Below the pieces are notes generated by a model that was not told where the DNA came from, ran no database searches, and worked only from the letters and a program-made list of their open reading frames with translations. Positions 8,093-17,185 of a stretch of 64,000 nucleotides of DNA are shown here, one piece after another. This stretch comes from Vreelandella aquamarina (GTDB lineage Bacteria > Pseudomonadota > Gammaproteobacteria > Pseudomonadales > Halomonadaceae): positions 26,040 through 90,039 of the forward strand of contig NZ_FODB01000005.1 of NCBI RefSeq assembly GCF_900110265.1. Reading direction: 5' to 3'. A program made the translations under genes and the position numbers. The first letter of the stretch is position 1; each line of letters starts with the position of its first letter.

Positions 8093-9193
8093 TTAGCGCT
8101 TGTGGCCGGTATGCAGCTTGCGTTCTAGGTACTGACTGTAGCGCGACATGCTGAAACAGAAGATCCAGAACATGAAGGCCGCAAAGACATAGCCTTCCAA
8201 CGAGAAGCCTAACCAGCGTGAGTCGGCCAGTGCCGCTTGCACGATCCCCAAAAGGTCAAAGAGCCCGATAATCATGACCAGGGTGGTGTCTTTAAACAGC
8301 GAGATAAACGTATTCACGATGCCGGGAATCATCATCTTCAGCGCTTGGGGAAGAATGATCAGCCCCATGCGCTTCCAGTAAGTCATGCCGAGCGCTGCCG
8401 CGGCCTCTTCCTGGCCTTTTGGAATCGCCTGCAAGCCGCCACGAATGACCTCTGCCATATAGGCGCTCTGGAACAGCGTTAAGCCGATCAGGGCACGCAC
8501 TAGGCGGTCAACGCTCATATCGGAGGGCAGGAACAGCGGCAGCATGACCGAGGCCATAAACAGCACGGTGATCAGCGGCACGCCACGCCAGAACTCGATA
8601 AAGATGACGCAGAAGCTCTTGACGATGGGCATGTTCGAACGCCGCCCCAGGGCCAGCACGATACCGATCGGCAGCGCGCCTACCATGCCCACGGTGGCCA
8701 GCAGCAGGGTCAGCATCAGGCCGCCCCAGCGATGGGTCGGCACACGCGGCAGGTCGAAATAGCCGCCGTGCAGCAGCACGTAGGCGATCACGGGGAAGCC
8801 GACCAGCGCAAACACGGCCACCCAGTGCTTGAAGGGCAGGCGTGGAATCGCCAGCCAGGCAATCAGGGTGAAGAACCCGGCAAAGACGATATTGGCACGC
8901 CAGATTTCCGAGCGCGGGTACAGGCCGTAGATGAACTGGGTGAAGCGTGCGTTGATGAACACCCAGCAGGCGCCTTCGCGAGAGCAGTCGTCGCGGGTAG
9001 TGCCTACCCAGTCGGCGTTGATAAACGCCCATTGCACCGTGGGAACCACGAGCAGGTAGAGAATATACAGGCCGATCAGAGTAAAGATCGTGTTGATCGG
9101 GCCGTTGAACAGGTTGCTGCGTAGCCATGCCACAGGGCCCACAGAACTGCTGGGCGCCGGCTTTGGCTCGATCATCGTTCGGTTGTGAATCAT
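8093..9193 (-). CDS. aapM: General L-amino-acid ABC transporter, permease AapM
   Basis: A 366-residue inner-membrane permease. A long N-terminal part with several membrane segments and a periplasmic stretch (about residues 60-150, with DDCSREGACWVF) precedes the conserved permease core; this size is typical of AapM/BztC rather than of the short HisM-type permeases. The coupling motif for the ATPase is visible as IRGGLQAIPKGQEEAAAALG (EAA loop). The start at 9193 has a GAGGG site 8 bp upstream; the ATG six codons later has none. It lies 21 bp downstream of aapQ and 38 bp upstream of aapP, so all three are co-transcribed. Confidence 0.92.
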   Translation of the reverse strand: MIHNRTMIEPKPAPSSSVGPVAWLRSNLFNGPINTIFTLIGLYILYLLVVPTVQWAFINADWVGTTRDDCSREGACWVFINARFTQFIYGLYPRSEIWRANIVFAGFFTLIAWLAIPRLPFKHWVAVFALVGFPVIAYVLLHGGYFDLPRVPTHRWGGLMLTLLLATVGMVGALPIGIVLALGRRSNMPIVKSFCVIFIEFWRGVPLITVLFMASVMLPLFLPSDMSVDRLVRALIGLTLFQSAYMAEVIRGGLQAIPKGQEEAAAALGMTYWKRMGLIILPQALKMMIPGIVNTFISLFKDTTLVMIIGLFDLLGIVQAALADSRWLGFSLEGYVFAAFMFWIFCFSMSRYSQYLERKLHTGHKR

Positions 9194-9214
9194 GGGAATG
9201 CCCTCGACAACGGC

Positions 9215-10405
9215 CTAGCGTTCAACCAGCGCCACACGGGCGTTGAACCAGTTCATGAACATGGAGACCAGCAGACTGATGGTCAGATAAACCGCCATGG
9301 TCATGGCAATGACCTCGATGGCTTGGCCTGTCTGGTTCAGCGTGGTGCCTGCAAAGACCGAAACGAGGTCCGGGTAGCCAATGGCCGTGGCCAGCGACGA
9401 GTTCTTGATCAGGTTGAGGTACTGGCTGGTGAGCGGGGGGATGATGACCCGCAGCGCCTGCGGAATGACCACCAGACGCAGCACCAGGTTACGCGGCAGG
9501 CTCAGCGCTTGTGCGGCCTCGGTTTGGCCATGGGAAATGGCCTGAATGCCGGAGCGCACGATTTCGGCGATGAACGAGGCGGTGTAGATCGATAGTGCAA
9601 ACCATAGCGCCAGGAACTCGGGAATCACCGTAATACCGCCGCGGAAGTTAAAGCCACGCAGTTCGGGCATTTCCCAAGTGATAGGCACGCCAGTCACCAA
9701 CATAACCAACAGCGGCAAGCCAAAAATCAGCGCAAAGGAGATCCAGTAGGCAGGAATACGTTTCCCCGTGGCTTCCTGGCGGCGCTTCGCCCAAATCACC
9801 AGCGCAATGCTGGCCACAATGGCGATCACAAAGGTCACGGGAATTAGCCCAAAACCGGACTCAAACAGCGGTTCTGGTAGATACAGTCCGCGCACGTTGA
9901 GGAAAAACGCTTCCCCAAAGGCAAGGCTGTCCCTGGCGCTTGGCAGAGTGCGCAGCACGGCAAAGTACCAAAAGAAAATCTGCAGCAGCAGCGGAATGTT
10001 ACGAAAGGTTTCGATATACGCGGCGGCTAGCTTGGCGATCAGCCAGTTGGGCGATAGACGAGCGATACCGACAATAAAACCAATGATGGTGGCGGCGATC
10101 ACGCCTAACCCACCCACCAGCAGCGTATTCAGCAGGCCCACGAAGAAGGTGCGGCCATAGGTGCTTTGGGAGGAGTAGTCGATCAGACTCTGCACGATCC
10201 CAAAACCGGCGGTATTGTTTAGGAAACCAAAGCCGGTGGTGATACCCCGTGAGGATAAGTTGTCTTGAACATTGCCGACAATATAGAACAGAAACACAAT
10301 GACAGCGGCAATCAATAGACACTGGAAAATGAGCGCACGCTTGGCGCGGTCTCGCCAAAACGGTGGCTTGTGGCCAGCCGGGCGAGCATTAGGTCTTACA
10401 GACAT
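9215..10405 (-). CDS. aapQ: General L-amino-acid ABC transporter, permease AapQ
   Basis: A 396-residue inner-membrane permease pairing with AapM. It has an N-terminal membrane helix, a segment with SRGITTGFGFLNNTAGF typical of AapQ/BztB, and a C-terminal core with the EAA loop SGIQAISHGQTEAAQALSL. The open frame extends to a TTG at 10435, but the ATG at 10405 (MSVRPNARPAG) has a GGAG upstream and fits the family. A strong hairpin (10442-10477) separates it from the binding-protein gene. Confidence 0.92.
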   Translation of the reverse strand: MSVRPNARPAGHKPPFWRDRAKRALIFQCLLIAAVIVFLFYIVGNVQDNLSSRGITTGFGFLNNTAGFGIVQSLIDYSSQSTYGRTFFVGLLNTLLVGGLGVIAATIIGFIVGIARLSPNWLIAKLAAAYIETFRNIPLLLQIFFWYFAVLRTLPSARDSLAFGEAFFLNVRGLYLPEPLFESGFGLIPVTFVIAIVASIALVIWAKRRQEATGKRIPAYWISFALIFGLPLLVMLVTGVPITWEMPELRGFNFRGGITVIPEFLALWFALSIYTASFIAEIVRSGIQAISHGQTEAAQALSLPRNLVLRLVVIPQALRVIIPPLTSQYLNLIKNSSLATAIGYPDLVSVFAGTTLNQTGQAIEVIAMTMAVYLTISLLVSMFMNWFNARVALVER

Positions 10406-10441
10406 GGATGGCGTCTCCGCGATACGGCAGGTCAATCAGAT

Positions 10442-10477
10442 GGCCCGCCATTCCCTGTTAAGAGGGAGCGGCGGGCC
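10442..10477. promoter_or_regulatory. Intergenic hairpin between aapJ2 and aapQ
   Basis: Nested inverted repeat: GGCCCGCC/GGCGGGCC (8 bp) enclosing TCCCT/AGGGA. No T-run follows. Such stems behind a binding-protein gene often stabilise its mRNA and give more binding protein than permease. Confidence 0.6.
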
Positions 10478-10494
10478 GGGGTCAAGCGAGACGC

Positions 10495-11520
10495 TTAGCG
10501 AATCGGCGGTGCGTACTGAATGCCGCCTTGGGTCCACAGAGCGTTAATACCACGCTCAATTTCCAGCGGTGAGCCCATGCCTACGTTGCGATCAAAGCTT
10601 TCGCCGTAGTTACCTACCTGACTCAGAATGTTGTAAGCCCAGTCGGCTTCTAAGCCCATACCTTCACCGTAGTTGCCGTCCTGACCCAGCAGGCGAGCAA
10701 TATCCGGGTTGTCTGAGTTGAGCATCTCGTCAACGTTTTCGCTGGTAATGCCATACTCTTCACCGTTGATCATGGCGAACAGCGACCATTTTACGATGTT
10801 GAACCACTCATCGTCGCCTTGACGTACCACTGGGCCCAGCGGCTCTTTGGAGATGATGTCAGGCAGAATCATTGCAGAAGCGGGGTCGTCCAGTTGGATG
10901 CGTAAGGCCGCTAGCTGAGAAGTGTCGGAGGTCAGCACGTCACAGCGGCCAGCTTGGAAGCCGCCCACGGTTTGCTCAGACGTGTCGAATACGATGGGGT
11001 CAAACTCCATGCCATTGGCACGGAAGTAGTCGGCGACGTTAAGCTCGGTGGTAGTACCAGACTGGATACAGATCGCGGCGCCATCGAGTTCGTCTGCGCT
11101 GCTAATACCTAAATCCTTGTTCACCATGAAGCCGATACCGTCGTAGAAGGTAACGCCGGTGAAGTTCAGGCCCAAGGTGGTGTCACGGGTAGTGGTCCAA
11201 GTGGTGTTACGGGACAGTACATCCACTTCGCCAGACTGCAGCGCGGTGAAACGCTCAACAGCATTCAGGGAGATGTAGTTGACGGCATCCGCGTCGCCCA
11301 GTACCGCTGCAGCAACGGCGCGACATACGTCAACGTCGAGGCCCTGCCAGTTACCGCTATCATCTGGGGCGGAAAAACCTGGTAGGCCGTCGCTAACGCC
11401 ACACTGTACAGCACCGCGCGCGCGGGTATCTTCTAACGTATTGGCTTGTGCGGTGGCGATACCGGCGAGGGAGATGGCACCCGCTGAGGCGAGCAGTACC
11501 AGGTGTTTCTTATTAATCAT
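10495..11520 (-). CDS. aapJ: General L-amino-acid ABC transporter, substrate-binding protein (second copy)
   Basis: A periplasmic amino-acid-binding protein of 341 residues (SBP_bac_3/AapJ family). The signal peptide is MINKKHLVLLASAGAISLAG, cleaved near ATAQAN. Then follow RGAVQCGVSDGLPGFS, the RFTALQSGEVDVLSRNTTWT segment and the C-terminal GGIQYAPPIR, all AapJ hallmarks. The start at 11520 is set by GGAAGGGG 7 bp upstream; the open frame to 11628 would abolish the signal peptide. A sigma-54 promoter lies 59 bp upstream (11579-11595), so this gene and aapQMP can be transcribed independently of the first binding-protein gene. It is a tandem paralogue of the 11746-12771 gene and of identical length. 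Confidence 0.94.
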   Translation of the reverse strand: MINKKHLVLLASAGAISLAGIATAQANTLEDTRARGAVQCGVSDGLPGFSAPDDSGNWQGLDVDVCRAVAAAVLGDADAVNYISLNAVERFTALQSGEVDVLSRNTTWTTTRDTTLGLNFTGVTFYDGIGFMVNKDLGISSADELDGAAICIQSGTTTELNVADYFRANGMEFDPIVFDTSEQTVGGFQAGRCDVLTSDTSQLAALRIQLDDPASAMILPDIISKEPLGPVVRQGDDEWFNIVKWSLFAMINGEEYGITSENVDEMLNSDNPDIARLLGQDGNYGEGMGLEADWAYNILSQVGNYGESFDRNVGMGSPLEIERGINALWTQGGIQYAPPIR

Positions 11521-11578
11521 GTTTGTTCCCCTTCCTCGATTTAATGTCATTATGCATGGTGATGCATCATTAAAAGCT

Positions 11579-11595
11579 AGCAAGGAAGGTGCCAA
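11579..11595 (-). promoter_or_regulatory. Sigma-54 promoter for aapJ2-aapQMP
   Basis: On the minus strand the sequence is TTGGCACCTTCCTTGCT, a near-perfect match to the -24/-12 consensus TTGGCAC-N5-TTGCW, with GG and GC exactly 10 bp apart. The predicted start is near 11568, about 48 bp before the aapJ ATG. Confidence 0.85.
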
Positions 11596-11606
11596 GAAAG
11601 ATATGC

Positions 11607-11650
11607 CGTCAAATTCAGCGCTTTTCAACGTAAAATCAGCGAATTTGACG
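11607..11650. promoter_or_regulatory. Inverted repeat between the NtrC-like site and the sigma-54 promoter
   Basis: CGTCAAATTC (11607-11616) and GAATTTGACG (11641-11650) form perfect 10-bp arms around an AT-rich 24-nt spacer. It lies just upstream of the -24 element, where a bending protein (IHF) or a specific regulator could bind; it could also act as a 3' stem for aapJ1 mRNA. Confidence 0.5.
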
Positions 11651-11689
11651 AAGGTAGTGGTGCAAAAAAGTAGGTCAGCAGCTACGCGT

Positions 11690-11706
11690 TGCGCTTTTTT
11701 GGTGCG
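11690..11706. promoter_or_regulatory. Probable NtrC binding site upstream of aapJ2
   Basis: TGCGCTT-TTT-TGGTGCG compares with the NtrC palindrome TGCACCA-N3-TGGTGCA (10 of 14 arm positions). Its centre is about 130 bp upstream of the predicted sigma-54 start. A further half site, TGGTGCA, lies at 11658-11664. Confidence 0.55.
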
Positions 11707-11745
11707 CAGCCGCTGGCGGAGGTCGGTGGCTAGTCGCCTAGCGTG

Positions 11746-12771
11746 TCAGCGAATAGGTGGCGCGTACTGAATGCCGCCATCTTTCCACAGAGCGTTCAGG
11801 CCGCGCGCAATGTTGAAATCAGAGTCCGCGCCCACGTTACGGTCATAAATGTCCGCATAGTTACCCACCTGTTTGACGATTTGGTAAGCCCAGTCTGACG
11901 AAAGGCCCATGGCTTCACCAAAATCGCCATCTTGCCCAAGTAGGCGCATCACATCGGGGTTTTCTGAGCTTAGCTGCTCATCCACGTTGGCTTGACTGAC
12001 GCCCAGCTCTTCGGCATTCAGCATGGCAAACAGCGACCACTTCACGATGTTGAACCACTGGTCATCGCCTTGGCGCACTGCTGGGCCAAGCGGCTCTTTG
12101 GAGATGATCTCCGGTAGTACCACGGCCATATTGGGGTCGGCCAGTTGAATGCGCTGGGCATAGAGCTGCGAGGCATCCGAGCTCAATACGTCGCAGCGGC
12201 CTGCTTCGAAGCCTGCAATCGACTGTTCAGGTGAATCAAACACCACCGCATCATAGGTCATGTTGTTAATGCGGAAGTAGTCGGAAAGGTTTAGTTCGCT
12301 GGTGGTGCCTGACTGAGTGCAAATAGCCGCCCCATCCAGTTCTTTGGCGCTCTGTACGCCGAGGTCGCTGGCCACCATAAACGCCTGGCCGTCGTAGTAG
12401 CTGACGCCAGTGAAGTTCATCCCTAGCGTGGTGTCGCGGCTAGAGGTCCAGGTGGTGGTGCGGGAGAGCACGTCCACCTCGCCAGACTGCAGCGCGGCAA
12501 AACGCTCCACCGAGTCTAACGGTACGAAATTGACTTTGCTGGCATCACCTAGCGCGGCAGCGGCAATGGCGCGGCACACATCGGTGTCCAGGCCGCGGTA
12601 TTGGTCGTTATCGTCCAGCGATGAGAAGCCGGGCTGGGCGGCGTTAACGCCGCAGCGCACGCTGTCGCGCTCTTGAACAGCCTCAAGGGTATCGGCCATG
12701 GCCGTGGCAGGTACCCAGAGGGTCGGGGCTAATAGAGTGATTCCCAATCCTAACCAACGCGTGGTGTTCAT
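11746..12771 (-). CDS. aapJ: General L-amino-acid ABC transporter, substrate-binding protein (first copy)
   Basis: A 341-residue periplasmic amino-acid-binding protein. The signal peptide runs from MNTTRWLGLGITLLAPTLW to TAMA, followed by DTLEAVQERDSVRCGVNAAQ. The AapJ landmarks ALQSGEVDVLSRTTTWTSS and GGIQYAPPIR are present. It is a clear paralogue of the next gene (10495-11520); most residues match across the alignment, while signal peptides and several ligand-side segments differ, so the two may have different amino-acid preferences. The AAGGA site 7 bp upstream supports the ATG at 12771. Only about 40 bp separate it from the speE terminator, so its promoter must overlap that terminator or lie within speE. 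The 225-bp gap after it carries an independent sigma-54 promoter. Confidence 0.93.
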   Translation of the reverse strand: MNTTRWLGLGITLLAPTLWVPATAMADTLEAVQERDSVRCGVNAAQPGFSSLDDNDQYRGLDTDVCRAIAAAALGDASKVNFVPLDSVERFAALQSGEVDVLSRTTTWTSSRDTTLGMNFTGVSYYDGQAFMVASDLGVQSAKELDGAAICTQSGTTSELNLSDYFRINNMTYDAVVFDSPEQSIAGFEAGRCDVLSSDASQLYAQRIQLADPNMAVVLPEIISKEPLGPAVRQGDDQWFNIVKWSLFAMLNAEELGVSQANVDEQLSSENPDVMRLLGQDGDFGEAMGLSSDWAYQIVKQVGNYADIYDRNVGADSDFNIARGLNALWKDGGIQYAPPIR

Positions 12772-12811
12772 TTGTTATTCCTTAACGTCGAGCGCAGCAA
12801 CACTTGCGCAT

Positions 12812-12837
12812 AAAAAAGGCCGAGCAGAGCCCGGCCT
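12812..12837 (-). terminator. Intrinsic terminator after speE
   Basis: On the minus strand a GC-rich stem (AGGCCG...CGGCCT with further inner pairs) is followed by six T. It lies 23 bp after the speE stop. Confidence 0.8.
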
Positions 12838-12859
12838 GATGCATGACGTTACCGCAACC

Positions 12860-13720
12860 TTATGCGAAGTCTTTACGCATAAAGGGCGGCAGCGCCAGGG
12901 CACCACGGTGGGCATCTACTGTGTAGTACTGTAGCGGCATTTCGTGGCTGGCGGCAGCCTCTTCGCGGAAGCTTTCAACGCTGGTCGCTTTACCGGCCAA
13001 CGTCACGCTCCACCAACCCGAGGGATACACCGGTTGGGGGAAAGGTAGCGTGGCAACGCTATCGAAGCCTGCTTCGCGCATGTCGTTGCGCAGTTCGCGA
13101 ATGATCGAACCGCTATGATAAAGCGGCGATTCGCTCTGCTGTACCATCACCCCGCCGCTTTTCAGAATGCGGTGGCAGCGCTTCAAAAAGTCGGTTTTGA
13201 ACAGGCCTTCGGCTGGGCCGACCGGGTCGGTGGAGTCGATGATCAGCACGTCGATACTCTCGTCGGCCGCGTCGTCTACCCACTTCACGCCGTCGGCAAA
13301 CAGCAGCTCGGCGCGGGGGTCGCCGTTGGCTTCTACCAGCGACGGGAAGAAACGCTCGGAAGCCTTGGTCACTTCTTCATCAATATCGATCTGAGTGACT
13401 TTTTCAACGCCCGGATGGCGCAGCACTTCTTTCAACGTGCCGCAGTCGCCGCCGCCAATGATCACCACCCGCTTGGGGTCTTGGTGGGTGAACAGCGCCG
13501 GGTGGGCGATCATTTCGTGATATAGGAAGTTGTCGCGATCGGTGAGCATCACACAGCCATCCAGCACCATCAGGTTGCCGTAGGTTTCGGTGGCGTACAC
13601 TTCCAGGTGCTGGTAAGGGCTCTGCACATCCAGCAGCTTTTCGGTCACTTTCAGCGAGAAAGCGCTGCCGTGGCTATCAAAAACTTCGGTAAACCACTGG
13701 TCGTCGCGTAAGTCGCTCAT
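12860..13720 (-). CDS. speE: Polyamine aminopropyltransferase (spermidine synthase)
   Basis: A cytosolic enzyme of 286 residues that transfers aminopropyl from decarboxylated S-adenosylmethionine to putrescine, giving spermidine. Motifs: the AdoMet-binding [14 protein letters not shown], the acidic IDIDEEV, and the catalytic [14 protein letters not shown]. The N-terminal [15 protein letters not shown] and [14 protein letters not shown] also match the family. The ATG at 13720 overlaps the hemE stop in ATGA and has AGGAG 8 bp upstream, so it is translationally coupled to hemE; an ATG six codons earlier is not needed. The hemE-speE order is unrelated in pathway terms but forms one transcription unit ending at the terminator downstream. 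Confidence 0.95.
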   Translation of the reverse strand: MSDLRDDQWFTEVFDSHGSAFSLKVTEKLLDVQSPYQHLEVYATETYGNLMVLDGCVMLTDRDNFLYHEMIAHPALFTHQDPKRVVIIGGGDCGTLKEVLRHPGVEKVTQIDIDEEVTKASERFFPSLVEANGDPRAELLFADGVKWVDDAADESIDVLIIDSTDPVGPAEGLFKTDFLKRCHRILKSGGVMVQQSESPLYHSGSIIRELRNDMREAGFDSVATLPFPQPVYPSGWWSVTLAGKATSVESFREEAAASHEMPLQYYTVDAHRGALALPPFMRKDFA

Positions 13721-14832
13721 TGCTTGGCTCCTGGGCACTGGTCGTTCGTTTGAGTCGGAATGCCCTGATGGTACTGCGGGCTTAAGTCGTGCAGCGCCTC
13801 CATAAAGGCGGTGACGTGATCGGGATTGGTAAACTGGCTGATGCCGTGGCCCAAATTGAACACGTGGCCCGGGCCGTGGCCGTAGCTCTCCAACACGCGG
13901 GCCACTTCGGCGCGAATGGCCGAAGGGCGAGCAAACAGCACGTTGGGGTCTAAATTACCCTGCAGGGCGACTTTATGGCCTACGCGGGCGCGGGCGTCGG
14001 AAAGCTCGGTCGACCAGTCGATACCCAGCGCGTCGGCACCGGCGCAAGCAATGTGTTCAAGCCACTGGCCGCCGTTTTTGGTGAACAGGATCACCGGCAC
14101 GCGGCGGCCATCGTGTTCACGGATCAGCCCGGAAACGATCTGCTCCATATAGCGCAGCGAGAACTCTAAATAAGCAGGCGTGGAGAGCGCGCCGCCCCAG
14201 GTATCAAAAATCTGTACCGCCTGGGCACCGGCGCGGATCTGCGCATTCAGGTAGTCGGTGACCGCTTGTGCCAGGGTGTCCAGCAGCTGGTGCATGGTGT
14301 CCGGCGTGTCATACAGCATGGTTTTTAAGTGACGGAAGTCTTTGCTGGAGCCGCCTTCCACCATATACGTCGCCAGCGTCCAGGGGCTGCCGGAGAAACC
14401 GATCAGCGGCATGCGGCCGTTCAGCTCGCGGCGAATCGTGGATACCGCCCGCATCACGTAGTCCAGGTCGCGCTCGGCGTTTGGCACCGTCAGCGCAGCG
14501 ACTTCTTCCGGTGTGCGGACGGTTTTTCTGAATTTGGGGCCTTCACCGGTTTCGAAGTAGAGGCCCAGCCCCATGGCATCGGGGATGGTCAAAATATCCG
14601 AAAACAGAATTGCAGCGTCGAGCGGGTAGCGCTCTAGCGGCTGGAGGGTCACTTCACAAGCCAGGTCATGATTGCGGCACAGGTCCATAAAGCTGCCTGC
14701 GTCGGCGCGGCTGGCGCGGTACTCCGGCAGGTAGCGGCCGGCTTGGCGCATCATCCACACCGGAGTGCGGTCAACGGGCTGGCGAGCCAGCGCGCGAAGA
14801 AAACGGTCGTTTTGCAAAGGTGTGGTGGTCAT
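13717..14832 (-). CDS. hemE: Uroporphyrinogen decarboxylase
   Basis: A 371-residue cytosolic haem-pathway enzyme that converts uroporphyrinogen III to coproporphyrinogen III. The signature [16 protein letters not shown] is near the N-terminus. The second, [16 protein letters not shown], and the C-terminal [16 protein letters not shown] are also intact. The start is taken at 14832 ([15 protein letters not shown]), with AAGAGCAAG upstream; the longer frame to 14877 adds residues not typical of HemE. The C-terminus is slightly extended ([16 protein letters not shown]). It overlaps speE by 4 bp. Confidence 0.96.
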   Translation of the reverse strand: MTTTPLQNDRFLRALARQPVDRTPVWMMRQAGRYLPEYRASRADAGSFMDLCRNHDLACEVTLQPLERYPLDAAILFSDILTIPDAMGLGLYFETGEGPKFRKTVRTPEEVAALTVPNAERDLDYVMRAVSTIRRELNGRMPLIGFSGSPWTLATYMVEGGSSKDFRHLKTMLYDTPDTMHQLLDTLAQAVTDYLNAQIRAGAQAVQIFDTWGGALSTPAYLEFSLRYMEQIVSGLIREHDGRRVPVILFTKNGGQWLEHIACAGADALGIDWSTELSDARARVGHKVALQGNLDPNVLFARPSAIRAEVARVLESYGHGPGHVFNLGHGISQFTNPDHVTAFMEALHDLSPQYHQGIPTQTNDQCPGAKQ

Positions 14833-15053
14833 AAACACTTGCTCTTGAGAAATTTGCCCGCATTGTAAGGGAGTCATCGTACCTGAAGATAGGAATTGTA
14901 CGTGAAGATAGCCGTGGGTGGCGGCGCAAACCGTGGCAAAAATCGTCGCACCCCGCTAAGACCGTGAGGCCTGCGCGGCTTCCTGGTAAACTGTCCGCCC
15001 ACTTCGCCAACACTGGTGTGGTTAACTGGTTTGGTTAATCAGCGAGGAACCCT

Positions 15054-15689
15054 GTGACCATTCGCTTCATTGCTGCCTCTCGGCTGCCCACTCCCTGGGC
15101 CACATTCACCATGCATGGCTTCGAAGACGACGCCACGGGTAAAGACCATATCGCCCTAACGTTGGGCGATGTGAGCGGCGGCGAGCCGGTGTTAGGGCGC
15201 GTGCACTCTGAGTGTTTAACCGGCGATGCGCTATTCTCCATGCGCTGCGACTGCGGCTACCAGCTGCAAGAAGCGCTGAAGCGTATTGCCGAAGAGGGGC
15301 GCGGCGTGCTGCTCTATTTACGCCAGGAAGGGCGTGGCATTGGCCTGCTCAATAAAATTCGCGCCTATCATCTGCAGGACCAGGGCGCCGATACCGTAGA
15401 AGCCAACGAGCAGCTCGGCTTTGGCGCCGACATGCGCCGCTACGACCTCTGCGTGCCGATGCTCAACCACTTGGGCATTACCGCGCTCAAGCTGATGACC
15501 AACAACCCCCGCAAGGTGGATGCGCTAACCCGCGATGGCGTGAACGTCGTCGAGCGTCTGCCCATTACCACCGGTTTAAACCCCCACAACGAACAGTACC
15601 TCTCCACCAAAGCGGGCAAGCTCGGCCACATGATGGTGCTGGATGACTTTACCCAAGCCAGCGATGTGGATATCGAGCGTAAGGGGTAG
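15054..15689 (+). CDS. ribA: GTP cyclohydrolase II
   Basis: The first enzyme of riboflavin synthesis, which opens GTP to 2,5-diamino-6-ribosylamino-pyrimidinone phosphate. It has 211 residues and is stand-alone (not fused to RibB). The zinc ligands lie in [15 protein letters not shown]; the catalytic and GTP-binding [20 protein letters not shown] is intact, as is [13 protein letters not shown] start at 15054 is chosen because GAGGAA sits 5-6 bp upstream and the frame begins there. It is monocistronic and converges on the GST gene, with 3 bp between their ends. Confidence 0.95.
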   Translation: MTIRFIAASRLPTPWATFTMHGFEDDATGKDHIALTLGDVSGGEPVLGRVHSECLTGDALFSMRCDCGYQLQEALKRIAEEGRGVLLYLRQEGRGIGLLNKIRAYHLQDQGADTVEANEQLGFGADMRRYDLCVPMLNHLGITALKLMTNNPRKVDALTRDGVNVVERLPITTGLNPHNEQYLSTKAGKLGHMMVLDDFTQASDVDIERKG

Positions 15690-15692
15690 CGT

Positions 15693-16316
15693 TCAATCTT
15701 GCGCTGCCGCCTGCTCTTTTTCGGCGGCGCGGGCAAGCGCTGGGCGATTGGCGTGGCGGGCGCGATAGGCCACCAGCGGCTCCGGCAAGCGATGTTTCAT
15801 GCTTGTGGCCCAAGTGAGCGTGTGCGTTAAGAACAGATCCGCCAACGTGAAGGTATCACCCACTAGATTTTCCTGGCCACGATAGCGGCGCTCGAGCGCG
15901 AGCAGGGCTCGCTGGAATTCCCAAGCGGCGGTGGGTAGCACTGAGGGGACTCGCTTATCTTGAGGCAGGGCGAACTTGTGCTTGGCCTGTAACCACAGCG
16001 GCTGCTCGATCTCGGTAACGATAAAGCTGAGCCACTGGTCGACCTGGGCGCGCTCGGCAACGCTTTGAGGCAGCAGTTGCCCAGCGCCATACTGCTCGGC
16101 GAGATAACGGCAGATAGGCGCAGACTCAAACAGCATTAGCTCGCCATCTTCCAGCACCGGCACCTTGCCATCCGGGTGGCGAGCAAGATGCTCGGTACTT
16201 TGCCCCTCGCCTTTATCCAGCGCTACGTGGTGGCACTGGTACTCTAGGCCCAGCTCTTCAAGCGTCCAAGCAGCGCGTAGCGAGCGGGAATTGGGAAAGC
16301 TGTATAGCGTGATCAT
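15693..16316 (-). CDS. Glutathione S-transferase family protein
   Basis: A 207-residue two-domain GST. The N-terminal thioredoxin-fold part starts MITLYSFPNSRSLRAAWTLE and has the glutathione-contact segment VPVLEDGELMLFESAPICRY (cis-Pro followed by E-S). The C-terminal helical domain contains NLVGDTFTLADLFLTHTL, the N-capping box. The substrate is unknown; the class resembles bacterial beta/theta-like enzymes. Start: GGAG site before the ATG at 16316. It is a single gene converging on ribA. Confidence 0.85.
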   Translation of the reverse strand: MITLYSFPNSRSLRAAWTLEELGLEYQCHHVALDKGEGQSTEHLARHPDGKVPVLEDGELMLFESAPICRYLAEQYGAGQLLPQSVAERAQVDQWLSFIVTEIEQPLWLQAKHKFALPQDKRVPSVLPTAAWEFQRALLALERRYRGQENLVGDTFTLADLFLTHTLTWATSMKHRLPEPLVAYRARHANRPALARAAEKEQAAAQD

Positions 16317-16383
16317 TTGGCGGCTCCAGGCAGTACCGTGAAGTTTTCACTGTAGCGACTCCCTGGAACCCTGTCACGAGCTA

Positions 16384-17148
16384 CTAGCCCCGCGCCGCGC
16401 GGATGCGCTCGTAGGCATTGCCAATCTCGCTGGTGCGGGCCTGCGCCACCTCGCGCATGCTCTCCGGAAGCCCCTTGCCCGCCAGCTTGTCCGGGTGATT
16501 CTGGCTCATCAGGCGACGATACGCTTTCTTGATCTCGGCGTCGCTGGCGTCTTCTGATACCCCAAGAACGCGGTAAGCATCTTTTAAGGCTTCTTCGCTG
16601 GCACCTTGGGAGTTGGCCGCCGCACCGTGCAGCATCGCTTCGATTTGCTGAACTTCGGCCTCGCTACAGCCAACGCCGCGGGCAACGCGCAGAATCATCT
16701 CGTGCTCGGCGGGGTGCAGCACGCCATCGGCGGCAATCGCGCTCAACTGAACCTGTAAAAACACTTGGCGCAGTACCGGCTGGCGCTGGGTGAGGCGGTT
16801 GACCTTGGCCAGCTCGGCATCCAGGTTGAAGTCAGCCGCGCGGCCCCGGTCAAAGGCGGCGCGAGCTTTGGCGCGGTGCTCGCCCTGCAGGTGCATTTGA
16901 TCGAAGAGCTTTTCGGCAACGTCTAGCTCGCCCTCGGTGACTTTGCCATCGGCTTGGCAGAGGCAGCCCATCACGGAGAAGATCGATTCCAAAAAGCCTT
17001 CTTGAATTTGCACACGGGCAGCGTTCAAGCGACGGCTGATGCGCCGACCCAGCCACCAGCCAAGGCCGCCACCTACGAGTAAGCCAATGGGGCCACCGAC
17101 GGCAAGGCCAATCAAACCAAACACAATAATTAGAAATAACATAGACAT
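16384..17148 (-). CDS. djlA: Co-chaperone DjlA
   Basis: A 254-residue inner-membrane J-domain protein. One glycine-rich N-terminal membrane segment (MLFLIIVFGLIGLAVGGPIG), a TerB-like helical middle (about 50-180) and a C-terminal J domain with YRVLGVSEDASDAEIKKAYR and the essential HPD in NHPDKL. It stimulates DnaK at the cytoplasmic face of the membrane. Two ATGs lie close together (17148 and 17142); the first is given, and the ribosome site is weak for both. It lies downstream of dxs on the same strand with a 37-bp gap. Confidence 0.9.
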   Translation of the reverse strand: MSMLFLIIVFGLIGLAVGGPIGLLVGGGLGWWLGRRISRRLNAARVQIQEGFLESIFSVMGCLCQADGKVTEGELDVAEKLFDQMHLQGEHRAKARAAFDRGRAADFNLDAELAKVNRLTQRQPVLRQVFLQVQLSAIAADGVLHPAEHEMILRVARGVGCSEAEVQQIEAMLHGAAANSQGASEEALKDAYRVLGVSEDASDAEIKKAYRRLMSQNHPDKLAGKGLPESMREVAQARTSEIGNAYERIRAARG

Positions 17149-17185
17149 CTCAACAGGTTAAAAATACGTGGTTCACACGCGGAGG

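Noticed and set aside
12781..12830. Sigma-54 promoter for the first aapJ gene (TCGGCC...ATGCG on the minus strand)
   Set aside because: The spacing fits, but both elements are poor and they overlap the speE terminator, whose composition explains the match.
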